From NCBI RefSeq assembly GCF_002362255.1, contig NZ_LPVV01000001.1:210459-274458 (forward strand): a DNA stretch of 64,000 nt, in the 5' to 3' direction. Origin of the DNA: Microbacterium sp. SZ1 (lineage in GTDB: Bacteria; Actinomycetota; Actinomycetes; Actinomycetales; Microbacteriaceae). Each line of letters opens with the position of its first letter. Position 1 is the stretch's first letter. Of this stretch, positions 51,547 to 60,341 are shown piece by piece. Made by a program: the position numbers and the translations under genes. The notes below the pieces were generated by a model, which searched no databases, was not told where the DNA came from, and was given only the letters and a program-made list of their open reading frames with translations.

Positions 51547-52701
51547 ATGGTCGCGCTGATCCCGATGGATGCCGACGATCCGGCGCTGCTCCGGGACGCG
51601 CTCGTCCGGGCGATGGACGGCGGACCGGCGCTCGGCTTCGGCATGCTCGCCGACGCGCCGGACTGGGTGCCGGCGGGCACCGCCGTCGTCATCGCGACGT
51701 CGGGGTCGAGCGGCATCCCGAAGCGGGTGGCGCTGAGCGCAGAAGCGCTGCGGGCGAGCGCCGAGGCCACCGCCCAGCGCATCGGATCAGGGCGCTGGTT
51801 GCTGGCGCTCCCGGGCGGCTACGTCGCCGGACTGCAGGTCGTGGTCCGCTCCATCCTCGCGGGCACGGAGCCGGTCGCGCTCGATGGGCGGTTCTCGCCG
51901 GAGGCCTTCGCCGAGGCGACGCTGTCCCTGCTGCGGCCGGCGCCCGGCGACGGCATCCCCGAGCTCTTCACGTCTCTCGTGCCGGCGCAGCTCTCGACCT
52001 TGCTCGATGCCGCCGCTGATGGCCCCGTTCTCGCGGCGCTCCGCGCCTACCGCGCGATCCTCGTGGGCGGCCAGGCGCTTCCGGAGCCGCTGCGCGAGCG
52101 CGCCGCCGACCTCGGCATCCGGCTCGTGCGCACGTACGGGGCGACCGAGACGAGCGGCGGGTGCGTCTACGACGGCGCTCCGCTCGACGGTGCTCTCGTG
52201 CGCGCGGTCGACGGCGAGCTGCGCATCGCCGGACCCATGCTCGCCGACGGGTACATCGGTGACGGCGCTCTGACGGCCAGGAACTTCGTGCGCGACGAGC
52301 ACGGCATCCGCTGGTATCGCACGGGCGACCTCGGCCTCGTGGAGGACGGCGTGGTGCGGGTGCACGGCCGCGCGGACAACGTCATCGTGTCGGGCGGGAT
52401 CAACGTCTCCCTCGATCGCGTCGAGCGGATCGTCCGCGGCGTGCCCGGACTCGCCGGCGCGGTGGTCGTCGCGGTCGACGACGAGCGGTGGGGAGAGGCG
52501 TCCGTGATCGTGGCGGCCCGCGGTGAGGCGCTGCGCCGCAGTGAGGCCGAGCAGCTCGCGCACGCCAGGGATGCCGTCGCGGAGCAGCTCGGCAAGCATG
52601 CGCGTCCGGCGCGGCTCATCCTCGTCGACGAGCTGCAGCTGCTCGCCTCGGGCAAGCCCGACCGGGAAGCGATCCGCCGGGCGGTCGCGGACCTGCACTG
52701 A
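51547..52701 (+). CDS. menE: o-Succinylbenzoate-CoA ligase, compact form
   Basis: 384 residues, shorter than the usual acyl-CoA synthetases, as in other actinobacterial MenE proteins. ANL-superfamily motifs are present: the P-loop VIATSGSSGIPK, YGATETSGG, YRTGDLGLVEDGVVRVHGRADNVIVSGGINVSLDRVE, and the C-terminal Lys in LLASGKPDREAIRR. It activates o-succinylbenzoate for MenB and is next to it. No RBS stronger than AGAGGGG is visible. Confidence 0.92.
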   Translation: MVALIPMDADDPALLRDALVRAMDGGPALGFGMLADAPDWVPAGTAVVIATSGSSGIPKRVALSAEALRASAEATAQRIGSGRWLLALPGGYVAGLQVVVRSILAGTEPVALDGRFSPEAFAEATLSLLRPAPGDGIPELFTSLVPAQLSTLLDAAADGPVLAALRAYRAILVGGQALPEPLRERAADLGIRLVRTYGATETSGGCVYDGAPLDGALVRAVDGELRIAGPMLADGYIGDGALTARNFVRDEHGIRWYRTGDLGLVEDGVVRVHGRADNVIVSGGINVSLDRVERIVRGVPGLAGAVVVAVDDERWGEASVIVAARGEALRRSEAEQLAHARDAVAEQLGKHARPARLILVDELQLLASGKPDREAIRRAVADLH

Positions 52702-52752
52702 CGGCCGCGGCATCTCGTCGGGCGGCGACCCGGCGTCCTGACAGACTGGAGC

Positions 52753-53544
52753 ATGGCCATCTACACGCACGGGCACCATGAGTCCGTCCTCCGTTCGCAC
52801 AACGTCCGCGACATCGCGAATTCGGCGGCGTACCTCCGACCGCACCTGCACGACGGCATCCGACTGCTCGATGTGGGTGCGGGGCCCGGGAGCATCACCG
52901 TCGACTTCGCGACGGTCGTGGCGCACGTGACCGCGACCGAGATCGACGAGGCCGCGCTGTCGCTCTCGCGGGAGCTGGCGGCCGAGCGCGGTCTGACGAA
53001 CCTCGACTTCTCGATCGAGGACGTGCACGGCCTCAGCTTCGCCGACCACAGCTTCGACGTCGTGCATGCGCACCAGGTGCTGCAGCATGTGGCCGATCCG
53101 GTGCAGGCGCTGCGGGAGATGCGTCGGGTCACCGTGCCCGGCGGCATCGTGGCGGCGCGCGACGCCGACTACGCGGGCTTCCTGTCGTTCCCCGTGCTGC
53201 CCGAGCTCGACCGCTGGCTCGACCTGTACCGCCGCGCTGCGCGGGCGAACGGCGGAGAGCCGGATGCCGGGCGACGTCTGCTCTCCTGGGCGCGCGCCGC
53301 GGGATTCGAGGAGGTCGAGGCGACGGCATCCACCTGGTGCTACGCGACACCGGAGCAGCGCGCATGGTGGGGCGGGATGTGGGCCGACCGCATCCGTGAA
53401 TCCGCCCTGGCGCGGCAGCTCGTCGACTCCGGCATGGCCACCGCGGACGACCTCGACGACATCAGCGCGGTGTGGAAGCGCTGGGCCGCGGACGGGGACG
53501 GCTGGTATCTTGTTCCGCACGGCGAGATCATCGCGCGCGCCTGA
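52753..53544 (+). CDS. SAM-dependent methyltransferase, class I
   Basis: 263 residues. Motif I is LLDVGAGPGS at 38-47 and the acidic loop is ATEIDEAAL; post I is FSIEDVHGLSF, and motif II FDVVHAHQVLQH, of the ubiE/methyltransferase 11-25 type. The second half (DADYAGFLSFPVLPELDRWLDLYRRAARANGG) resembles the C-terminal cap of small-molecule methyltransferases. It lies after menE but need not be MenG, whose sequence is usually shorter and closer to UbiE. Confidence 0.85.
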   Translation: MAIYTHGHHESVLRSHNVRDIANSAAYLRPHLHDGIRLLDVGAGPGSITVDFATVVAHVTATEIDEAALSLSRELAAERGLTNLDFSIEDVHGLSFADHSFDVVHAHQVLQHVADPVQALREMRRVTVPGGIVAARDADYAGFLSFPVLPELDRWLDLYRRAARANGGEPDAGRRLLSWARAAGFEEVEATASTWCYATPEQRAWWGGMWADRIRESALARQLVDSGMATADDLDDISAVWKRWAADGDGWYLVPHGEIIARA

Positions 53545-53608
53545 GGCGCCCGGCGTATACATCTGCAGGCGGATGCCGGGAACGCGCCGTGCCGCGTAGC
53601 GTAGGGGA

Positions 53609-54787
53609 GTGATCCGCCCGCTCTCGCGCACCGCGCTCGCCCTCGACATCGTGGGCGCGGGGGTGCTCTTCCTTCTGCTCACGCCGCTGTCGCTGGCCTT
53701 CTACGGACCGTCGACCGGCAGCCTCGCCGTGCAGGGCGCCGCGGCCGCCGCTGTGATCGGTGCGGGTCTGCTCATGTTCGGCGGTGTGGCGATCGGCCGA
53801 CTCTCTCCCGCGCTCGCGTTGATCGCGGCCTGGCTCGGAGCGGTGCTGCAGATGCTCGCGGGCTTCGGTCCCCTTCCGATCGATCTGGCGATCCTTCTGG
53901 TGCTGTACGCGACCTCGGCGTGGGGGTCTCGCACTGTCCTGTGGTGGGGTTTCGGCTCCGCGCTGTTCGGCGGTCTCGTCGCGGCGGTGTTCCTGGTCGT
54001 CGTGAGCGGGGCCTCGTTCGGCACGGGCACCGGCTGGGACCAGCTGACGGCGGGCACGCTGCTGCTGGCTCTCTCGATCCTCGCCCTCGGGTTCGCCTGG
54101 GTCTGCGGTCTGCTGTGGCGGGTCGTGCTGCGGGCCCGACGCACCCGCTCCGCGCAGCTGCAGGCCGAGTCGCTCGCCGCGGAGGAACAGGAGCGCGTGC
54201 GCATCGCTCGCGACATGCACGACATCGTCGCGCACTCGCTCGCCGTCGTCATCGCGCAGGCGGATGGGGCCCGCTACGCGGCGGCCGTCAAACCGGAGAT
54301 GGCGACCGAGGCGCTCGGGACGATCGCGCAGACGGCACGCGGAGCACTCAGCGACGTGCGTCTGCTGCTCACCCAGCTGCGGCACCGGCAGGGCGACGGG
54401 CCGCAGCCGACGCTCGCCGACCTCGAGACACTGTTCGCGCAGGTGCGCCAGGCGGGCATCGAGCCGCGCATCACGGTCGACCCGACACCCCCCGGTGAGC
54501 CGCCGGGAGCGATCCAGCTCGCGGTCTACCGCATCCTGCAGGAGGCCCTGACGAACGCCATCCGCCACGGCGACGGAGCCGTCGACGTGCATCTGGCCTG
54601 GCTGCCCGACCGGGTCGAGATCCAGGTCCGCAACGCGGTCGGGTCCGCGTCGTCGCAGCCGAGCGGCGGGCACGGCGTGATCGGTATGCGCGAGCGGGCG
54701 CAGCTCGTGGGCGGTACCCTTCAGGCGGAGCGGGAGGGCGCGCAGTTCGTCGTGCGCGCGACGCTCCCGATCGGAGAAGGTGCATGA
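53609..54787 (+). CDS. Two-component sensor histidine kinase (NarL-type, HisKA_3)
   Basis: 392 residues, GTG start with TAGCGT ending 6 nt upstream. Five or six membrane segments occupy the first 170 residues; then a short cytoplasmic linker, the dimerisation/phosphoacceptor helix with H204 in RIARDMHDIVAHSLAVV, and a HATPase_c domain ending GVIGMRERAQLVGGTLQAE. No external sensor domain, so it probably senses the membrane, in the manner of envelope-stress kinases. The response-regulator gene overlaps its stop by 4 nt, and an ABC exporter follows. Confidence 0.92.
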   Translation: MIRPLSRTALALDIVGAGVLFLLLTPLSLAFYGPSTGSLAVQGAAAAAVIGAGLLMFGGVAIGRLSPALALIAAWLGAVLQMLAGFGPLPIDLAILLVLYATSAWGSRTVLWWGFGSALFGGLVAAVFLVVVSGASFGTGTGWDQLTAGTLLLALSILALGFAWVCGLLWRVVLRARRTRSAQLQAESLAAEEQERVRIARDMHDIVAHSLAVVIAQADGARYAAAVKPEMATEALGTIAQTARGALSDVRLLLTQLRHRQGDGPQPTLADLETLFAQVRQAGIEPRITVDPTPPGEPPGAIQLAVYRILQEALTNAIRHGDGAVDVHLAWLPDRVEIQVRNAVGSASSQPSGGHGVIGMRERAQLVGGTLQAEREGAQFVVRATLPIGEGA

Positions 54788-55419
54788 TCAGGGTCGTACT
54801 CGTCGATGACCAGGCGCTGTTCCGCGCCGGCATCCGGATGCTCATCGCCTCCCAGCCCGACCTCGACGTGGTCGGAGAGGCGGGTAATGGGCAGGAGGCC
54901 GTCGAGCTCGTCCGCTCGGTGCGCCCGGACGTCGTGCTGATGGACATCAGGATGCCGGTCATGGACGGCCTCGCCGCCACCGCCGAGATCCTCACGCAGC
55001 CTGATCCGCCGCGCATCGTCATGCTCACGACGTTCGACCTCGACGAGGCCGCCGCGCGCGCGATACGGCAGGGCGCCAGCGGCTTCCTGCTGAAGGATGC
55101 CGACCCGGAGTTCCTGCTCGCCGCGATCCGCACGGTGCACTCCGGGTCGAGCGTGATCGCGGCATCCGCCACACGCGAGCTCTTCCAGCACTTCGCCGAG
55201 GCGCCCAAGCCCGTCCCTTCGCAGTTCGCGGCCCTGACCGACCGGGAGCAGGAGATCTTCGCGCTGGCCGCACGGGGCCTGTCGAACTCCGAGATCGCGG
55301 CGCGCGAATACCTCAGCGAGGCGACCGTGAAGACCCACATCAGCCGCATCCTCACCAAGCTCTCCCTGCGTGATCGCGTGCAGCTCGTCGTGTTCGCGTT
55401 CGAGCACGGCCTGGCCTGA
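54784..55419 (+). CDS. Response regulator, NarL/LuxR type
   Basis: 211 residues. Receiver domain with the acidic pair at DD 8-9, D54 in VVLMDIRMP as phosphoacceptor, T/S in MLTTFD and K in FLLKDA; C-terminal LuxR HTH with LTDREQEIFALAARGLSNSEIAAREYLSEATVKTHISRI. ATG overlaps the kinase stop (ATGA). Cognate partner of the upstream kinase. A repeat element and then an ABC transporter pair follow, the expected target operon. Confidence 0.95.
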   Translation: MIRVVLVDDQALFRAGIRMLIASQPDLDVVGEAGNGQEAVELVRSVRPDVVLMDIRMPVMDGLAATAEILTQPDPPRIVMLTTFDLDEAAARAIRQGASGFLLKDADPEFLLAAIRTVHSGSSVIAASATRELFQHFAEAPKPVPSQFAALTDREQEIFALAARGLSNSEIAAREYLSEATVKTHISRILTKLSLRDRVQLVVFAFEHGLA

Positions 55420-55439
55420 CCCACCCCTTCCCTCAGCGC

Positions 55440-55516
55440 GAGCCACCCCCTTCGGCGCGAGCCACCCCCTTCGAGCGTGCCCTTAAGGGGGTGGGTCGCG
55501 CGAAAAGGGGTGGCTC
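55440..55516. repeat. Nested palindromic repeat (copy B)
   Basis: Inner arms GCGAGCCACCCCCTT (55457-55471) and 55485-55499 pair at 14 of 15 positions around a loop beginning CGAGCGTGCCC; outer arms GAGCCACCCC (55440-55449) and GGGGTGGCTC (55507-55516) pair perfectly. It shares its plan and much sequence with copy A at 49091-49171. It lies between the response-regulator stop and the ABC gene. Confidence 0.8.
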
Positions 55517-55603
55517 GGGTGAGAGTGGATCATCCTCGCGATGTACGAGAATGCGCCGCCAGGGCGACGCGCCGAGAACGGCGCCGGAAATAGCGTCGAT
55601 GAC

Positions 55604-56365
55604 ATGGAGATCACGACCACCGACCTCGGGCTCGCAGCCCGCGTCCAGCACCTCACGAAGACGTACGGCTCGGGAGAGGGCACCGTCCGCGCCCTCGACG
55701 ACGTCAGCGTCGGAATCCGCCGCGGTCAGTTCACCGCGATCATGGGTCCGTCCGGATCCGGCAAGTCGACGCTCATGCACATCATGGCCGGGCTCGACAC
55801 CCCGACCGACGGACGCGTCTGGATCGGCGACACCGACATCACCGGCCTCGGCGACCTCGACCTCACGGTCCTGCGCCGCCGTCGCGTCGGCTTCATCTTC
55901 CAGGCGTTCAACCTCGTCCCGACGCTCACGGCGATGGGGAACATCCTGCTGCCGTTCGAGCTCGACGGTCGCCGGCCGAGTGCGATCGAGAAAGCGCGCA
56001 TCGACGGGCTCGTCCAGACGCTGGGGCTCGGCCCTCGACTGAATCACCGACCCCATCAGCTGTCAGGCGGGCAGCAGCAGCGCGTGGCCATCGCGCGTGC
56101 TCTCGCGACCGCCCCCGACCTGGTCTTCGCCGACGAGCCCACCGGAAATCTCGACTCTCAGACAGGTCGCGAGGTGCTGCAGCTGCTCGCCGCCGCGAGT
56201 CGCGAGCACGGACAGTCCATCGCGATGGTCACGCACGATGCGATCGCCGCGAGCTATGCCGACCGCGTGCTGTTCCTCGGGGATGGTCGCATCGTCGCCG
56301 ACCACCCACGTCAGAGCGCCGAGGAGATCTCGGCCTACATGCTCGCCGCTGAGGTGACGGCATGA
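55604..56365 (+). CDS. ABC transporter ATP-binding protein (LolD/MacB type)
   Basis: 253 residues from ATG 55604; an earlier in-frame ATG at 55541 is possible but TAGCGT ending 7 nt before 55604 suggests a leaderless start there. Walker [10 protein letters not shown] at 48-56, [14 protein letters not shown]-loop region, signature [15 protein letters not shown], Walker [14 protein letters not shown]-loop MVTHD. The DEPTGNLDS form is that of lipoprotein-release or peptide/drug exporters of the MacB/LolD class. Partner permease follows with a 4-nt overlap. Confidence 0.92.
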   Translation: MEITTTDLGLAARVQHLTKTYGSGEGTVRALDDVSVGIRRGQFTAIMGPSGSGKSTLMHIMAGLDTPTDGRVWIGDTDITGLGDLDLTVLRRRRVGFIFQAFNLVPTLTAMGNILLPFELDGRRPSAIEKARIDGLVQTLGLGPRLNHRPHQLSGGQQQRVAIARALATAPDLVFADEPTGNLDSQTGREVLQLLAAASREHGQSIAMVTHDAIAASYADRVLFLGDGRIVADHPRQSAEEISAYMLAAEVTA

Positions 56366-57834
56366 CCGCCGTGGCCGAGCCGCTGACGACCACGATCGTC
56401 CCCGAGACGGCGGCCACCGCGCCGCGGCTCGCCTGGCTCCGCGACCGCGGTATGGGCGCGAGCGTCCTCGTCGCCGCGCTGTCGGCAGGTTTCGGCGTCG
56501 TGCTCGTCGAGACGACCGCGTATCTCGGCGCGGTGCTGCAGGCCGACCCGTTCATCGGCGACAGCGAGAGTCTCGCCCTCGTCGTCGGCATCCTCTCCGT
56601 CCTGCTGACGGGGGTCGCGATGTACGTCGCGGCGATCGTCACCGCGAACACGTTCTCGACGATCATCGCCGGTCGCACGCGTCAGATCGCCCTCATGCGC
56701 CTGATCGGCGCATCGGCGCGATCGCAGCGCGCGGAGGTCGGGAAACAGGGGCTCGTCGTCGGCGTGATCGGCGCGCTGCTCGGCCTCGTCGCGGGCATCG
56801 GGCTCGCCGCCGTGGGCGTGCAGATCGGATCGCAGCTCATCGGCACCTCGCCCGAGAGCTTCACGCTCGTGCAGCCCTTCGTCGCGCTTCCCGTCATCGG
56901 CGTCGCGCTCACCACCTGGGCCGCGGCCTGGGCCGGATCGCGTCGCGTGCTGACCGTCACCCCGCTGCAGGCGATCGGCGGGTCGGTCGAGCGCACGCAC
57001 GAGGAGGTCTCGCGCCCCCGCCGCCACATCGGCGCATGGATCCTGCTCGTCACCGGGGCGCTTCTGCTCGCGGCCGGTGTCGGCCTCGGCCTGCTGCACC
57101 CGGTCGGCGTCGTCGTGGGGTTCTTCGGCGGAATCCTGTCGTTCACGGGGCTCGCGACCGGGTCCGTCCTGTTCATGCCGCCCGTGCTGCGGTTGGTCGG
57201 CCGGCTGTTCGGGTCGAGCGCCACCGCGCGGCTCGCGGCCGAGAACGCGCTCCGCTACCCCGAGCGGTCGTCACGCATGACGATCGGCGTGGTCATGGGC
57301 GTCACGCTCGTCACGCTGTTCGCGGTCGCCCTCGAGTCGGTCAAGCAGATGATGATCGGCCAGTCGGGCGGAGAGGTGCCGCCGGAGTTCTTCGCCCCCT
57401 ACGACGCGTTCGCCGGCGTCATGATGGTGCTCGTCGCGGTGTCGGCGGTGATCGCCGCAGTGGGTCTCGTCAACCTGCTGACGATCGGCGTCGTCCAGCG
57501 CCGCCGCGAACTGGGACTGCTGCGGTCGATCGGGCTGTCGAACCGGCAGGTGCGCCGCATGGTGCTGCTGGAGGCGACGCACATCACGGTCGCGGCGACC
57601 CTCACCGGACTCGTACTGGGCGTGGTCTACGGCTGGATCGCCGCCCAGTCGCTGCTCGGCTCTGTGCCGACCTATCCCGACTTCGCCCCCGCAGGGCTCG
57701 TCGCGCCGCACGTCCCGTGGCTCCCGGTCGTCATCATCGTCGTCGCGACGGCGGTGCTGACCCTCGTGGCGGCAGCCGCGCCGACCAGGCTCGCGACTCG
57801 AGTCGCCCCGGTCGAAGCACTCGCCGCCGACTGA
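56362..57834 (+). CDS. ABC transporter FtsX-like permease
   Basis: 490 residues. FtsX-type arrangement duplicated: an N-terminal segment then three membrane segments, and in the C-terminal half three more (MVLVAVSAVIAAVGLVNLLTIGVVQRRRELGLLRSIGLSNRQVRRMV, a typical FtsX/MacB core). It pairs with the upstream ATPase as an exporter or lipid-moving unit, likely controlled by the kinase/regulator pair. A hairpin follows the stop. Confidence 0.9.
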   Translation: MTAVAEPLTTTIVPETAATAPRLAWLRDRGMGASVLVAALSAGFGVVLVETTAYLGAVLQADPFIGDSESLALVVGILSVLLTGVAMYVAAIVTANTFSTIIAGRTRQIALMRLIGASARSQRAEVGKQGLVVGVIGALLGLVAGIGLAAVGVQIGSQLIGTSPESFTLVQPFVALPVIGVALTTWAAAWAGSRRVLTVTPLQAIGGSVERTHEEVSRPRRHIGAWILLVTGALLLAAGVGLGLLHPVGVVVGFFGGILSFTGLATGSVLFMPPVLRLVGRLFGSSATARLAAENALRYPERSSRMTIGVVMGVTLVTLFAVALESVKQMMIGQSGGEVPPEFFAPYDAFAGVMMVLVAVSAVIAAVGLVNLLTIGVVQRRRELGLLRSIGLSNRQVRRMVLLEATHITVAATLTGLVLGVVYGWIAAQSLLGSVPTYPDFAPAGLVAPHVPWLPVVIIVVATAVLTLVAAAAPTRLATRVAPVEALAAD

Positions 57835-57845
57835 GCGTCATCTTC

Positions 57846-57881
57846 CGTCACCCTCGCCCTCGTCGGAGGGCGAGGGTGACG
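57846..57881 (+). terminator. Hairpin after the FtsX-like permease gene
   Basis: GTCACCCTCGCCCT (57847-57860) pairs perfectly with 57867-57880 around a 6-nt loop, 12 nt after the stop codon. A TTT run follows a few bases later, next to the leaderless -10 of the next gene. Confidence 0.65.
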
Positions 57882-57901
57882 TCGCGCTTTAGGCTGGACG
57901 G

Positions 57902-58558
57902 ATGCCGACTCCCTTCGACCAGTCCACGTATCAGGTGCGCCTCGACTGGGGCGTCGAGGGTCTCGGGCGGCTGGCCCCGGCCGACGTCGTCGTGGTGGTC
58001 GACGTGCTGCGCTTCTCGTCGACGGTGGCGGATGCCGTCGCCTCCGGCGCGTCCGTGTCGCTCGCCGACGCGGGGGAGTGGTCGCGCAACGGCGCCGCCG
58101 TGGCCGCCGCGGCCGAGGGGGCCACGGTCTTCCTCGGCAGTGTGCGCAACGCGGGTGCCGTCGCGCGAGCCATCGCCGTGGAGCAGGAGCGACGCCAGGC
58201 CCGCACGTCGGTCGCCGTGATCGCGGCGGGCGAGCTCGACAGCACGGGAGGACTCCGCTTCGCCGTGGAGGACCACCTCGGCGCGGGTGCCGTGATCGCC
58301 GCCCTCACGGATCTGGGCATCGACCACACGGCGCCGGATGCCGCGGTCGCGGCCGAAGGGTTCCGAGCCCTCCGCCGCGCGCTGCGTCACATGCTCAGCG
58401 CGAGCGGGTCGGCGCGCGAGATCGCCGACGGCGTGCCCGCCACCGACCGCATGACGGCGGCGGGACTGAGGCCGACCACCGCGACGGAGGCCGCCGAGCT
58501 CGACGCGATCGACGCGGTCCCGGTGCTGCGCGACGGGGTGTTCGTCGCCTTCGCGTGA
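57902..58558 (+). CDS. 2-Phosphosulfolactate phosphatase (ComB) family protein
   Basis: 218 residues. ComB-like pattern: VVVVVDVLRFSSTVADAVASGASVSLADAG, FLGSVRNAGAVARAIAV, and VAVIAAGELDSTGGLRFAVEDHLGAGAVIAAL. ComB acts in coenzyme M or sulfolactate metabolism, but most actinobacterial members have no such pathway, so the real reaction is unknown; phosphatase activity on a small acid is inferred. TAGGCT ends 6 nt before the ATG (leaderless), 10 nt past the terminator hairpin. Confidence 0.82.
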   Translation: MPTPFDQSTYQVRLDWGVEGLGRLAPADVVVVVDVLRFSSTVADAVASGASVSLADAGEWSRNGAAVAAAAEGATVFLGSVRNAGAVARAIAVEQERRQARTSVAVIAAGELDSTGGLRFAVEDHLGAGAVIAALTDLGIDHTAPDAAVAAEGFRALRRALRHMLSASGSAREIADGVPATDRMTAAGLRPTTATEAAELDAIDAVPVLRDGVFVAFA

Positions 58559-58599
58559 GTCTCGCGACCGATCGGCCGACCTGGTCGTAGGGTCGGGGC

Positions 58600-59112
58600 A
58601 TGAGGTTCGTCCCCGCCTTCATCCTCGACGCCGTGTTCGTGCTCGTCTTCGCCGTGATCGGGCGAGCGTCTCACCAGGAGGATGCCGCGGGCTTCCTCGT
58701 CACGGCCTGGCCGTTCCTCGTGGCGCTGCTGGTCGGGCATCTCGTGGCTGCGCTGCTGCCGGGTCGTCCTCGGCGGCCATGGTCGTTGGCGTGGGGCGCT
58801 GTGGTGTGGATCGTGACCGTCGTGGGCGGAATGCTCCTGCGCGTCGTCTCGGGCGACACGGCGCAGGTCGCTTTCGTCATCGTCGCGACACTGGTCCTCG
58901 GCGTGCTGCTCGTCGGGTGGCGTGCTGTGGCAGCACTCCTCCGCCGTCGGTCGAGCGCGCGGGCGGCTTCCGGTTCAGTCGGTGACGACGGATCGCTCGA
59001 CGGCGCGAGCGAGCACGCGGGTGCTGCGTCGATCGACGACGCTGCCGCATCGGAGCCCGCGGCGTCGGACGACGGTGTCGCCGAGCACGATCGCGATCCT
59101 CGTCGCGACTGA
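58600..59112 (+). CDS. DUF3054-type membrane protein
   Basis: 170 residues. The N-terminal two-thirds have four membrane segments starting FVPAFILDAVFVLVFAVIGRASH, the DUF3054 motif; the rest is an acidic, Ala/Asp-rich tail with no clear fold. Function unknown. TAGGGT ends 6 nt before the ATG. Convergent with sprT-like gene, 20 bp between stops. Confidence 0.82.
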   Translation: MRFVPAFILDAVFVLVFAVIGRASHQEDAAGFLVTAWPFLVALLVGHLVAALLPGRPRRPWSLAWGAVVWIVTVVGGMLLRVVSGDTAQVAFVIVATLVLGVLLVGWRAVAALLRRRSSARAASGSVGDDGSLDGASEHAGAASIDDAAASEPAASDDGVAEHDRDPRRD

Positions 59113-59132
59113 ACGCGGCGACCCGCGCGCGG

Positions 59133-59621
59133 TCAGCGTGACATCTGCGCCGCGAGTCGCGTATCGGCGGTGATCTCGCGGCGGGTCCACGAGAAGAGGT
59201 GCCGCGCGTCGAACGTGCGCGAGCAGCGGGCGCACGACGTCGCGCGCGATGGTCGTCGATGGCGGTAGGTCACATGGCCGGCGGGGCACCGCCCCACCCA
59301 GGGTGCGAGCTCGACGGCCGTCTCGCCGTGGTGCGTGGTGCCGCCGACGTAGCCGAGGTCGCGCGCCACGCGCTTCCACACCGGGCCGTGCGCGGCGGCG
59401 TGCCCGGCGAGCGCATGGGCGACCTCGTGCAGCAGCACCTGGTGGATCTCGTCGTCGTCGAACCGGGCGGCCAGATACCGTGACACCGTGATGCGCTTCT
59501 TCGAGTAGTCGCACTGACCCGCGCGGCGCTTCGCATGGTCGAACCCGAACGACCAGCTGTCGTCGAGGTGCATCGAGATGAGTGCTTCGCCCCAGACGCG
59601 CACCCGGTCAAGTTCCGCCAT
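59133..59621 (-). CDS. SprT-like zinc metalloprotease
   Basis: 162 residues. The zinc motif is HEVAH (H65-E66-x2-H69) with a further His at 78, as in SprT/spartan-like proteins; the C-terminal part carries a Cys-rich ribbon (GRCPAGH and CARCSRTF). Such proteins are thought to act in DNA-protein crosslink repair. TAGCCT ends 6 nt before the ATG. Confidence 0.85.
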   Translation of the reverse strand: MAELDRVRVWGEALISMHLDDSWSFGFDHAKRRAGQCDYSKKRITVSRYLAARFDDDEIHQVLLHEVAHALAGHAAAHGPVWKRVARDLGYVGGTTHHGETAVELAPWVGRCPAGHVTYRHRRPSRATSCARCSRTFDARHLFSWTRREITADTRLAAQMSR

Positions 59622-59712
59622 GCGCTCAGGCTAAGCCATGCCGCCGACATCGCGGCGGCATCCGCACGCGGGCGCCGCGGCGGTCATCCGTCCGTCCAGA
59701 CGTCGAGCGGGG

Positions 59713-60240
59713 TCAGCCAGCGAGCAGCTCCGACGAGCGACGGCGCTCGGCCGCCTCGATCGCGAGCAGCACGGTCTCGAGCTCCCGGTCGTCGGCACCG
59801 GCCTCGCGACGCAGGAAGAGCGACTGCTTGAAGCTCTCGCGCGCCGTGTCGTAGTCGCCCGCCTCGTAGGCGTTGCGCCCGTGGTGGTGGTACGCGAACG
59901 CGGCGATCGACAGCCACCGCTGCCCCTCCGCCTCGGTCGCGCACGTCGCCAGCTCCTGCTCGGCGGCGGCGTGGGCTCGGCGATGCTGCAGCACGGTCGC
60001 GTGCAGCACGCGCGCGCGGAGCACGTCCTTGCGCGTGCCGGCCATCCGAGCCTGACGCACGGTCTCGTCGGCGACCGAGAGCGCATCGTCGAGGCGGTTC
60101 AGCACCTTCAGCAGCCACACGCGCTCGAGCAGGGCGGGAAGGCTGCGCTGACCCGAGATCTCCTCCAGGCGTGCCGCGCATTCATCGAGATCGACCAGTT
60201 CGCGAAGACTCTCGTGGTCGTATCCACGGATGAAACTCAT
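59713..60240 (-). CDS. TPR-like helical protein, hypothetical
   Basis: 175 residues from ATG 60240 with AGGAGAG upstream; a longer open frame to 60492 is not favoured. Helical repeat periodicity, e.g. PALLERVWLLKVLNRLDDALSVADETVRQARM and AYHHHGRNAYEAGDYDTARESFKQSLFLRR, fits tetratricopeptide-like motifs. I do not recognise the family. It ends 90 bp before the sprT-like gene. Confidence 0.7.
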   Translation of the reverse strand: MSFIRGYDHESLRELVDLDECAARLEEISGQRSLPALLERVWLLKVLNRLDDALSVADETVRQARMAGTRKDVLRARVLHATVLQHRRAHAAAEQELATCATEAEGQRWLSIAAFAYHHHGRNAYEAGDYDTARESFKQSLFLRREAGADDRELETVLLAIEAAERRRSSELLAG

Positions 60241-60341
60241 TGCTCTCCTCTCGCAGCATCCCCCGACCAGTGTGCCCTCCGTGGGCGCCCCAGCCGGGGC
60301 GGCACGCCCCGAGTCGCCGCATCCGATCGATCGGTCGATGC

